The position numbers and the translations under genes are program-made. A stretch of 64,000 nt of DNA from CAWCTB01 sp963798275 (lineage in GTDB: Bacteria > Acidobacteriota > Terriglobia > Terriglobales > Acidobacteriaceae). Positions 42,088-49,695 of this stretch are shown here, in pieces; positions within the stretch are counted from its first letter, which is position 1, and every line of letters begins with the position of its first letter. The notes beneath the pieces were generated by a model that ran no database searches, was not told where the DNA came from, and worked only from the letters and a program-made list of their open reading frames with translations. The stretch is from the NCBI GenBank assembly GCA_963798275.1, contig CAWCTB010000015.1:186001-250000 (forward strand), in the 5' to 3' direction.

Positions 42088-42149
42088 TACGTGTCCTTTC
42101 TGGCTGGTGCTGCCTGTCGGCTTAAGGGCGCGGCGGCTCTGCACCAAAA

Positions 42150-43281
42150 TTACTGCATCGCCGCGCTGGGCTCGAATACTCCCACCCGCGTCTCGGCGAC
42201 GATGTAATCCACCACTTTCTTCAAATCGCCGGTTTCTTCATAGACCTTTAGCTGGCGATCGGCGCCGGTTCCCATGTCGAGCATGGTGCGGATGTAGTTG
42301 ATCTCCTCGCGCGAGTCGAGTTCGTCGACCACGTCGTCGATCAGGTCCAGGTATTCGAGGATGAGATCGCGCAGGGGGACTTCCTCTTCCTTGCCGAAGT
42401 CGATCAACTTGCCTTGAATCCCGTAGCGTGAAGCGCGGAACTTGTTCTCCATGATGAGCGCACGCCCGTAGATGCGATAGCTCTTGTTGGAAGCGTGCAG
42501 CTTGTACAGCATGGCCATCGTGGCCTGAATTAATGCCGCCAGGGCCACCGTCTCATCGAGCCGCATGGGAATGTCGCACACCCGCACTTCCAGGGTGTCG
42601 AAGAACGGATGCGGCCTGATGTCCCACCAGATCTTCTTGCCGTTGTCGATGCAGTGCGTCTTGATGAGCAGGTTAACGAAGGTCTCGTAGTCGGCCCAGT
42701 TCGCGAATACGTCCGGAATGTTGGTTCGCGGAAAGCGCTCGAACACTTTCACGCGATACGACTTGAATCCGGTCTGCATTCCCATCCAGAACGGCGAGTT
42801 GGTCGACAACGCCAGGATGTGGGGCAGGAAATAGCGCATCGAGTTCATGATGTGGATCGCGGTGTTGCGGTCCTCGATCCCGATGTGCACGTGCAAACCG
42901 AATACCAGATTGGCGCGCGCCACCAACTGCATGTCCTCGACTACCTGCCGGTAACGCTCGTCCGGGTAGATCTCCTGCAGCTTCCAGTCCGAAAACGGGT
43001 GGGTACTGGCCGCTGCCAGCAACATCCCTTGCTCGCTGGCCAGGGAGATCATCTCGCGCCGCAGGTCGCGAATGTTCTCGTGCGCTTCCTTGATGTTCTT
43101 GCAGACGCGGGTGCCGACCTCGATCACCGACTGGTGCATCTCGGGCTTCACCGCTTCGCTGAGCGCCAGCTTGGCTTTGGGCAGAATCTCCGAAGCGATG
43201 TGCGACCGCAGATCGCGTGTCTCCGGGATCGATGGTCTGGTACTCCTCTTCGATTCCGATGCTCAGGCTCGGCCGCTTCAT
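42150..43281 (-). CDS. GCS2-type glutamate-cysteine ligase-like carboxylate-amine ligase (YbdK family), frameshifted
   Basis: About 376 residues, the size of YbdK. It starts MKRPSLSIGIEEEYQTIDP, the GCS2 signature with Mg-binding Glu residues. A +1 base (GATCC read as GATCCC near 43225) must be removed to join this to KLALSEAVKPEMHQSVIEVGT. The core LVFGLHVHIGIED and WWDIRPHPFFDTLEVRVCD are conserved in the GCS2 fold. The enzyme makes an amide between a carboxylate (often glutamate gamma) and an amine with ATP. No glutathione synthetase of the usual type is adjacent, so glutathione is not the obvious product. Confidence 0.87.
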
Positions 43282-43325
43282 CCCTACTTACCCCCCGCCA
43301 GCCGGTTTCGCCGGCTTCGTCGCAG

Positions 43326-44291
43326 TTATTTCTTCGCCGCCAGTTCGGGCTCGGCTGGCGCGCCACTCAGGAATGTGCTCCAGCGATACTCGCCGATGGC
43401 ACCGGTGTGCGCCTTGGCTTTGCGCACCGCCAGTTCCGCCACCGCGTTCACGATCCAGTCGAAGTTCGCCTGTCCGACGGAGTTGACGTCCGCATCCGGC
43501 GCCGGGTTCATGAAGTCGATGGCGTACGGCACGCCGTCTTCGCAGGCAAACTCCACCGTATTCAGGTCGTACCCGAGTGCCCGGCAAAGCGTCAGGCAAT
43601 CGCGCTCCACCCGCTCCAGCAGCTTGGGATCGGTCGGCGGAGGGTTCTTCACGTAGCGCTCATGGAACGGGGCCGACGGGTCGTAGTGCATGATGTGCAC
43701 CTTCTCCTGGCCAACCACGTAGCAGCGGAAGTACTCCTTGAACTTCACCCCACGCTGCAGGGTCATGCACAGATCGCGGGTCTGGTCGTAGGCGCGGAAA
43801 AATTCTTCCGGCGAATTCACCTTGTACACGTCCTTCCAACCGCCGCCATCGAAAGGCTTCAGGAACGCCGGAAAGCCGACGTAGCTGAAGATGCTGTCCC
43901 AGGGCATGGGGAACTGCAGGTTGCGCATCGACCGCTCGGTGGTTCCCACCGGGTGCTCCTTGTGCGGAATGAGGACGGTCTCGGGAATGGCAACCCCCAG
44001 CTTGTGGCCGAGCGCGAAGTTGAAGAACTTGTCGTCGGCGCTCCACCAGAAGGGATTGTTGATCACCACGGTTCCAGACAGAGCTGCGTTCTTGAGGTAG
44101 GCGCGGTAGAAGGGAATATCGTGCGAGATGCGGTCAACGAGGACGTGGTAGGGAGACGGTTCGGCCATGCGTACTTCGCCAACCTGCGCCAGTTCAGCAT
44201 GAATGCCCGGCTCGCCCATGGAGTTGATTTTCTCCACCAGCGCCGGCGGAAAGGTGGTCTCCATGCCGAAAATGATTCCGATCTTCTTCAC
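43326..44291 (-). CDS. ATP-grasp ligase, first gene of the ligase operon
   Basis: This is a 321-residue intact ATP-grasp protein of the RimK/D-Ala-D-Ala-ligase type. AFLKPFDGGGWKDVYKV holds the ATP lysine and Gly-rich loop (about 141-157). KEYFRCYVVGQEKVHIMHYD supplies strand and metal-side residues, and LNTVEFACEDGVPYAIDFMNPAPD holds the metal-binding E/D-x-N-P. It likely condenses a carboxylate with an amine via acyl-phosphate. It starts at GTG 44291 after GAGGAG. The GCS2-like gene follows 44 bp later. Substrate unknown; the WWSADDKFFNF region (about 82-92) is a useful fingerprint. Confidence 0.82.
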   Translation of the reverse strand: MKKIGIIFGMETTFPPALVEKINSMGEPGIHAELAQVGEVRMAEPSPYHVLVDRISHDIPFYRAYLKNAALSGTVVINNPFWWSADDKFFNFALGHKLGVAIPETVLIPHKEHPVGTTERSMRNLQFPMPWDSIFSYVGFPAFLKPFDGGGWKDVYKVNSPEEFFRAYDQTRDLCMTLQRGVKFKEYFRCYVVGQEKVHIMHYDPSAPFHERYVKNPPPTDPKLLERVERDCLTLCRALGYDLNTVEFACEDGVPYAIDFMNPAPDADVNSVGQANFDWIVNAVAELAVRKAKAHTGAIGEYRWSTFLSGAPAEPELAAKK

Positions 44292-44433
44292 GGTTGCTCC
44301 TCAACGGGAAACACATATCCCGCCTTTACCCGACTGCCATCACTATATTGGATATCCCAAGACAAGCGTTGAGAGCGCTGCGATTCGGCATTGTTCATTT
44401 TAGCGAAAAAACCGGGATTCGTAACTGATGCCG

Positions 44434-44670
44434 TCACTCCGGGAGGTGGGGTGGTACAGCGAAAGCAGCAAGCGGGGCATCGAAATCCGGCGCGATGTGG
44501 GTCACGGTGCCGCGCAGACTGCCCAGCTTTCACGGCGTAAGCGGCACCGCGCAAGTCAGTCGGGCCACCGCTAACTCGTCTTCTGTAATGATCACTTCCT
44601 CGCCAGGAGACAGCTCATGGATCAACTCGTGGAGTTTGGCTTGCGCTTCCTCGATGGAAATCTTGGTCAT
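44434..44670 (-). CDS. small antitoxin-like protein with an in-frame TGA
   Basis: ATG 44670 (GGGAGAG upstream) opens MTKISIEEAQAKLHELIHEL, the form of Phd/YefM-like or DUF2281-type antitoxins. After 46 codons a TGA interrupts at 44530-44532, but the same frame runs on with KLGSLRGTVTHIAPDFDAPL, the usual C-terminal ending of such antitoxins (R-K-x-G-S-x-K/R-G...DFD-x-P-L), to TGA 44434. The intact protein would be about 78 residues. An Arg CGA to TGA change explains it, either real or a base error. No toxin gene is adjacent, so it is an orphan. Confidence 0.6.
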
Positions 44671-44773
44671 GAGTTTCTCTCCCAGCCGAAGGGCGTCCTC
44701 GCGGCCTGGCAACCAACCTGCGATCGCCTGCGAGTTGGATGCCGACAGCCGCTTACTCGCTGCAAATCGCCCC

Positions 44774-45478
44774 CTACTCGAAGTACGCGCGCGCCATGGG
44801 CCGCCACCACGGCCAGTCGTGATAGCTGCGGTCGCCCCAGACGTACAGCTCATGCCGGATGCCGCGGTCGCGCAGGATCGCCGCCATCTTCTCGTTGTCT
44901 TCCCAGCACATGTCCCATTCGCCGGTGGCGAGCACGGTACGCATGTGGTTGTACTTCCAGCCGTCGGTGCAATTGCGCAAGTAGTCTGGCGGGTTGTTGA
45001 AGTACACGTCGTCGCTGGACCAGCCGTTCAGGAAGCGCCTGATATCGAACGCGCCGCCCATGGTGACGCAGCCGGTGACCATGTCAGGATGGCGGAAGGC
45101 AAAGTTCAGTGCGTGATAGGCGCCGAAGCTGCAGCCGGTCACGATGGTGCGCGGCGTCCAGTTCTTGTGCCACATCAGGGGGAACACGTCGTTGACGATG
45201 TAGCGCTCGTACTGCAGGTGGCGCTGCAGGCGCCAATAGGGATGCGCGCCCTTGTTGTACCAGCTTTCGCTATCGACGCTGTCGACGCAATAGAGTTGCA
45301 CCCAGCCGTTGTCGAGCTTGTCGGCGATGGCGGCAACCATCTTGTTGTCTTCGTACTCAAAGAACCGTCCCATCGAGGTAGGGAAGACCAAGACTTTTGT
45401 GCCAGCGTGGCCGAAGCTGAGCATTTCCATGTCGCGGTTCAGGTCTTTCGACCACCATCTGTGATATTCGCGATGCAA
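44774..45478 (-). CDS. alpha/beta-hydrolase esterase (Fes/esterase-D-like), minus strand
   Basis: This 234-residue protein opens HREYHRWWSKDLNRDMEML, FGHAGTKVLVFPTSMGRFFEYED. The nucleophile elbow is VTGCSFGAYHAL (G-x-S-x-G). Acid and His candidates follow, with His in RSYHDWPWWRPM. The family includes enterochelin and S-formylglutathione esterases; the true ester is unknown. TTG 45478 is preferred because GGAGAGG lies eight bases upstream and homologues begin there; the frame extends further without a signal. It points into the antitoxin and ligase operon on the same strand. Confidence 0.82.
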   Translation of the reverse strand: MHREYHRWWSKDLNRDMEMLSFGHAGTKVLVFPTSMGRFFEYEDNKMVAAIADKLDNGWVQLYCVDSVDSESWYNKGAHPYWRLQRHLQYERYIVNDVFPLMWHKNWTPRTIVTGCSFGAYHALNFAFRHPDMVTGCVTMGGAFDIRRFLNGWSSDDVYFNNPPDYLRNCTDGWKYNHMRTVLATGEWDMCWEDNEKMAAILRDRGIRHELYVWGDRSYHDWPWWRPMARAYFE

Positions 45479-45664
45479 TTGGCGAGCCTCTCCAAGAGAT
45501 TTTGGTGAAACGGATACCAGGTCTGCTAATCTAAGACACCAATTCGAACTTGCGTGTCCCGACGACAGAAAACTCACCGGCCAAAAGCGCGCAGCAGCGG
45601 AAAGCGCGCCGCGGGCGGAGTTTACGCACAGGGAGCCACAGCAAGTTCGCCCAATTCTACAGGA

Positions 45665-46517
45665 ATGGCGACAGAACCGATCTTCAACGACCCTTCTGTT
45701 TCCGGCGCCGCGACCGGGCAACCCTTCGCGGCCACCAGCGACCTGCGGTCGCGGCTGCACAAACACGAGCAGTTCGCCTCGCGCCTGGTTGACGACAAGC
45801 ACGACTTCATCGTCTACGTGCCTCCCATGTATGCGGCCGATCCTGACCGCTTCTACCCCGTGCTCTACATGCAGGACGGGCAGAATCTGTTCGACCCAGA
45901 AACCTCGTTCATTCACGGGCAACTACTGGCGCATGGGCGAGACCGCCGACGCGCTGATTCTCTCCGGTGAGATCGAGCCGCTGGTGATCGTGGGCATTTA
46001 TAACACCGGCGAGAACCGCATCAACGAGTACACTCCGGTGCATGATCGCCGTCTGGGCGGAGGCCGGGCCGGGGCCTACGGGCAGATGCTGGTCGAAGAG
46101 TTGCGCCCCTTTGTAGCGCACACCTACCGCATCCTGGCCGGAGCGCAGAATTGCGGCATGGGCGGATCGTCGCTCGGGGGACTGGTTTCTCTTTACCTCG
46201 GTCTCCGTTATCCCGACGTTTTTGGAAAGCTAGCCATCCTGTCGCCGTCGGTCTGGTGGCGCGGCAGGGCCATCCTGAAAACTGTAGCGCGAGTGCGGCA
46301 GGCGACGGGCCAGCGCATCTGGCTCGACATCGGCACCTCCGAAGGCGCGCGAGCGCTCCCCGATGTGCGCGCGTTGAAGGACGTGCTGGAGGAAAAAGGC
46401 TGGCACAGCGGCGAGACTCTCGCCTACCGGGAAGCCGAAGGCGGACATCACACCGAATCGGCCTGGGCCGAGCGGGTTGCCCCGATGCTGAAGTTTCTCT
46501 ATCCCCAGCCCAGGTGA
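45665..46517 (+). CDS. alpha/beta-hydrolase esterase, plus strand, frameshifted
   Basis: About 283 residues with one +1 shift near 45923. DKHDFIVYVPPMYAADPDRF and YPVLYMQDGQNLFD match the esterase D/Fes family start. The nucleophile elbow is MGGSSLGGLVSLYLG, and LDIGTSEG and AEGGHHTESAW supply the acid and His. It belongs to the same broad family as the hydrolase at 44774 but is not a close copy. The two are divergent, 186 bp apart, and may share a control region. It could act on the product of the ligase operon (inference). Confidence 0.82.
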
Positions 46518-46672
46518 TGCTGAGAATGTGCTCACGACCTTGGGCCGCCAGCCTTGCGGGCGCTAGCGACCGGTTTACCTTTCCTCCCAAACCATTTAGA
46601 TTTCGGGCGGGAACCGCTTCGCATCGGTGCGCAGTTGGTCCCGGCCATTCGACTGTGGATTTGGGAGGAAAC

Positions 46673-47014
46673 ATGAAACGTGACTGGACCATAAGGTTGC
46701 TGTTGCTTGTGATCGCAATTTTGCTGGGCGTCATCGTCTTTCGGCCGCTGGCACAGCCCGCGCCGGTGCTGGCACAGGACGGAACTCCGTATCCGTTCCA
46801 TATCGAGCCGGGAACGGTCACGCTGAAGAAGGCCGATGGCTCGGGCCAGACCTGGGGCAAAATCGTGGTGGACATGCGCAACGGCGATGTCTGGGGTTTT
46901 CCCATAAAGGCGCAGAACACCCCCTATCCGGCCTATGGGCCGAGCAGCGAGCCCCGGGTTTCGCATCCCATGTACCTGGGTAACATGGCTTTCAGCGAAG
47001 CCGTCCGGCAATAG
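46673..47014 (+). CDS. small exported/anchored protein, unknown function
   Basis: This 113-residue protein has a single N-terminal membrane segment (TIRLLLLVIAILLGVIVFRPL) and a short soluble domain of about 75 residues with alternating beta-like sequence (GTVTLKKADGSGQTWGKIVVD, MRNGDVWGFP). GGAGGAA lies just before the ATG. I do not recognise a family. The next gene follows 64 bp later. Confidence 0.7.
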   Translation: MKRDWTIRLLLLVIAILLGVIVFRPLAQPAPVLAQDGTPYPFHIEPGTVTLKKADGSGQTWGKIVVDMRNGDVWGFPIKAQNTPYPAYGPSSEPRVSHPMYLGNMAFSEAVRQ

Positions 47015-47078
47015 GAAGCAGCTCGTGCAGCCTTAGTTCGAGGTTGCGGTTAAACTGAGGGAGGAGTGTAACGGATCG

Positions 47079-48239
47079 ATGAAGTGGGCCCACTCAATTC
47101 TGATGGCGGCAATTCTGGCCTGCCCTTTCGGCTGCGCCAGTCCGCTGCCGGCAGCGACCGCCGTGGCCGCCGATAAAGCCGCCACCGAAAAGAGCGCCGA
47201 TGTCACGGTCAACGGCGACAAACCGTGGATCGACACCGGCATGGAGGTCGCGGCCGGCGACAAACTGCACATCACGGCGAAGGGCACGGTCGACTTCAGC
47301 GACAAGACCGGAGTTGGCCCGGCAGGCGCCGAGCGCGGCTGGGCAGACACTCTTCGCGCCCTCAGCGTATCCAGCGCCGGTCGTGGCGCCCTCGTAGGCC
47401 AGATCGGTAATGATCGCTCCGCTACGCCGTTTCTCGTAGGAGCCGACGGAACGTTTGTGGCGCCGATCGCGGGCCGGCTCTACCTCGGCGTCAACCAGGA
47501 CCAATTCGGCAAGCCGACCGGCGGCAAGTTTGCGGTGCACATCGATCGTACCGCAGCGTCCACCACGACCGCCGGAGGCGCACTCGCCAGCTCTGGAAAT
47601 TACGACTTCAAGTCTCTGTTTCCCTTGCTCGACCAGAAGCTGCCCTATCGCGTGACCGATAAGCCCGGCGCGGGCGGCAATCCGGGGGACCTCGTCAATT
47701 TCGTTCTCGTCGGCAACCAGGATCAGGTGACCAGCGCTTTCAAAGCTGCCGGCTGGGTGTTGCCCGACAAGACCACGCAGGACGCCGTGGTCAGCGCCAT
47801 CATGGCGACGCTACAGAAGAACGTTTACGTCACCGTTCCTATGAGCATCCTGTATCTGTTCGACCGGCCGCAGGATTTCGGCTATGCCCGCGCCGAGGCG
47901 GTGATGGTCATCGGACAACGCGATCACTTCCGTATCTGGCAGGCGCCCTTCAAGGGACCGCAGGGGCAGACGCTCTGGGCCGGAGCCGGTACCCACGACA
48001 TCGGCATCGAGAAGGACCAGCGCAAAGAGAATGCCATCACCCACAAGATCGATCCGGACATCGATAAAGAGCGCGACTTCATCGGCTCAACCTTGAAGGA
48101 TGCCGGATGGGTCGAAGCGCTGTCGTATCTCGACCGCCCCAAGCAGATCAAGGAAACCAAGACGGCCACCGGCGGAGAGATCAAGTCCGACGGCCGGACT
48201 CTGGTGATTGTGCTGAAGCCCATGTCAGCCGCGAAGTAG
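47079..48239 (+). CDS. exported PA-IL-like plus LssY-C domain protein
   Basis: This 386-residue protein has a signal peptide that may be lipidated (ILACPFGCASP, Cys about 19). Domain one (about 40-160) has the pattern of PA-IL/LecA-like sugar-binding folds: TGMEVAAGDKLHITAKGTVDF, ALVGQIGND, PFLVGADGTFVAPIAGRLYL, GVNQDQF. Domain two (about 185-385) resembles the LssY C-terminal domain: GDLVNFVLVGNQDQVTSAFK, AGWVLPDKTT, LYLFDRPQDFGYARAE, WAGAGTHDIGIEKDQR. The pairing is known in Acidobacteriota as an exported protein of unknown role. A terminator follows the stop. Confidence 0.75.
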   Translation: MKWAHSILMAAILACPFGCASPLPAATAVAADKAATEKSADVTVNGDKPWIDTGMEVAAGDKLHITAKGTVDFSDKTGVGPAGAERGWADTLRALSVSSAGRGALVGQIGNDRSATPFLVGADGTFVAPIAGRLYLGVNQDQFGKPTGGKFAVHIDRTAASTTTAGGALASSGNYDFKSLFPLLDQKLPYRVTDKPGAGGNPGDLVNFVLVGNQDQVTSAFKAAGWVLPDKTTQDAVVSAIMATLQKNVYVTVPMSILYLFDRPQDFGYARAEAVMVIGQRDHFRIWQAPFKGPQGQTLWAGAGTHDIGIEKDQRKENAITHKIDPDIDKERDFIGSTLKDAGWVEALSYLDRPKQIKETKTATGGEIKSDGRTLVIVLKPMSAAK

Positions 48240-48260
48240 ATTCCAGTGCAGATAAACAAA

Positions 48261-48288
48261 AAGGCCGGCCCCGCCTGCGACCGGCCTT
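48261..48288 (+). terminator. terminator after the LssY-C gene
   Basis: AAGGCCGG and CCGGCCTT form an 8-bp stem with a 12-base loop, 21 bp after the stop, followed by GTATTTC. Confidence 0.7.
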
Positions 48289-48348
48289 GTATTTCAGGAA
48301 TGTGCGTCCTTTCAAAACATTGCGAACTCCGAGTTTTTCCGCAGCCTG

Positions 48349-48655
48349 CTAGCTAGTGTGGTGTCCCGCAATTTCGTGCCATAAGACTGAGGAAGGTCTG
48401 ATTAAGTCAATGGACGGTCCCCTCGCGGCTAAAGCCGCGTTCATTTTGCGGCCTTTACGGACGGCCTGAAGGCCGTCCCCTTCAGAAGATTGGGCTTAGT
48501 CAGAGATTCCCTAAACAGCGGCATGCGGAGACCGTCGTCACCTCAGCGGCTAAAGCCGCGCCTATGAGTGCGCTTCTACGGCACGGCTGAAAGCCGTGCC
48601 CTTTCAAAACAACGTCGAGTTAGACCGCGAACTTCCGGGATGCCACACTAGCTAG
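48349..48655. mobile_element. 307-bp non-coding element with 20-bp terminal inverted repeats
   Basis: The ends CTAGCTAGTGTGGTGTCCCG (48349-48368) and, on the opposite strand, CTAGCTAGTGTGGCATCCCG (48655-48636) match in 18 of 20 positions. The element holds the MITE-like copy 2 and a further repeat-like hairpin pair (48543-48600: GCGGCTAAAGCCGC, GGCACGGCTGAAAGCCGTGCC). It has no coding capacity, so it is MITE-like or a compound insertion. The right end contains the TAG stop of the downstream gene. Confidence 0.65.
48390..48515. repeat. MITE-like palindromic repeat, copy 2 (inverted)
   Basis: This 126-bp copy of the repeat at 20126-20249 is in the opposite orientation. The two differ at only a handful of positions over their length. 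Terminal segments AGGAAGGTCTGATTAAG and AGGGAATCTCTGACTAAG are imperfect inverted repeats. Internal hairpins are GCGGCTAAAGCCGC and GGACGGCCTGAAGGCCGTCC. Confidence 0.85.
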
Positions 48656-49677
48656 TACGTGGGCAGCGCTGTGCCCGTCTCGCCGAAGCGGTACGAGCCC
48701 AGCATCTTCAGGTAATTGCCCCGCAGGAATGCCGTCGGATCTTCCACGTTGACCAGGCTCATGCTGCCGCGCATCTGCTTCACCGACGTGTATTCGTGCT
48801 CCTCCATCCAGGCTTCCATGCCCGATAGCACCACGCCGATATGCTCGATGCCATACTTCAGCAGCGCCGAGGTCATCATCGCCACATGCGCGCCCGACAT
48901 CATGCACTTCAGCACGTCGCTGGCATCATGCACACCGCCGGTAATGGCGACATAGGTTTCGACCTGGTGATAGAGGATGGCAGCCCAGTGCAGCCGCAGG
49001 CGCAGTTCGTGCGGACTGCTCAGCACCAGGTTCGGCGTGACCTCCAGTTCCTCCAGGTTGAAATCGGGCTGATAAAAGCGGTTAAAGATGACCACGCCGT
49101 CGGCGCCAGCCTCGGCCAGCTTCTTCGCAAAGTTTGCCAATGACGTGAAGTACGGTCCGAGCTTGACCGAAATCGGAATCCTCACCTGCTTGCGGATGGC
49201 CCGTACCAGTTCGACGTATCCCTTCTCCAGTTGATCTGCCGTTACCGTTGGGTCGGTCGGGATGTTGAAGATGTTCAACTCCAGAGCATCCGCGCCGGCC
49301 TCTTCCATATACTGCGCGTAGCGCGACCAGCCGCCGCGCGACTTGCCGTTCAGGCTGGCTATTACCGGGATGTCCACCGACTTCTTGGCCTTGTGCAGCA
49401 ATTCAAGATAGCGGTCCGGCCCAATGTGGTACTTCGGCATGTCGGGCAGGTACGAAGTCGATTCCGCGTAGCTGTTGACGCCGTACTCCAGGGCGGCGTC
49501 CACGTTCTCGCTCTCGGCCTCGATCTGCTCCTCGAACAGCGAATACATCACGATGGCCGATGCGCCCGCGTCGCGCATGCGAGGAAAGTTTTCCAGCTTC
49601 TCGCTCAGCGGCGAGGCCGAGACCACGACCGGGTTCTTCAGCTTCAATCCGAGATAATTGGTTGACAGGTCGATCAT
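48652..49677 (-). CDS. dihydroorotate dehydrogenase-like flavoprotein
   Basis: This 341-residue TIM-barrel FMN protein opens MIDLSTNYLGLKLKNPVVVSASPLS. It keeps family segments ASLNGKSRGGW, DALELNIFNIP, PISVKLGPYFTSLANFAKKL (FMN-contact lysine), VIFNRFYQPDF and ITGGVHDASDVLKCMMSGAHVAMMTS (phosphate site). It resembles class 1 DHOD/PreA/PydB-like proteins often found beside nifJ, not the pyrimidine enzyme. It follows nifJ by 18 bp with GGAGAGG before its ATG, so it is the second gene of that operon. Its substrate is unknown. Its TAG stop is inside the terminal repeat of the element at 48349-48655. Confidence 0.85.
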   Translation of the reverse strand: MIDLSTNYLGLKLKNPVVVSASPLSEKLENFPRMRDAGASAIVMYSLFEEQIEAESENVDAALEYGVNSYAESTSYLPDMPKYHIGPDRYLELLHKAKKSVDIPVIASLNGKSRGGWSRYAQYMEEAGADALELNIFNIPTDPTVTADQLEKGYVELVRAIRKQVRIPISVKLGPYFTSLANFAKKLAEAGADGVVIFNRFYQPDFNLEELEVTPNLVLSSPHELRLRLHWAAILYHQVETYVAITGGVHDASDVLKCMMSGAHVAMMTSALLKYGIEHIGVVLSGMEAWMEEHEYTSVKQMRGSMSLVNVEDPTAFLRGNYLKMLGSYRFGETGTALPTY

Positions 49678-49695
49678 GATTTCCTCTCCTCGTCC

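Noticed and set aside
42150..44291. Glutathione biosynthesis by the GCS2 and ATP-grasp genes
   Set aside because: The ATP-grasp protein lacks recognisable glutathione synthetase sequence, and the operon carries a peptidase and another ligase-like gene not needed for glutathione.
42609..44372. 587-codon plus-strand frame opposite the GCS2 and ATP-grasp genes
   Set aside because: It is the mirror of two conserved enzymes and has no recognisable domain of its own.
44434..44670. Selenocysteine or stop readthrough at the in-frame TGA of the antitoxin-like gene
   Set aside because: Antitoxins of this type have Arg there, not Cys, and no SECIS-like hairpin follows; a C-to-T change is enough.
48240..48660. 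CRISPR-like array from the repeated hairpins
   Set aside because: The units are palindromic, unequal in spacing and lack unique spacers; they are MITE/REP-like.
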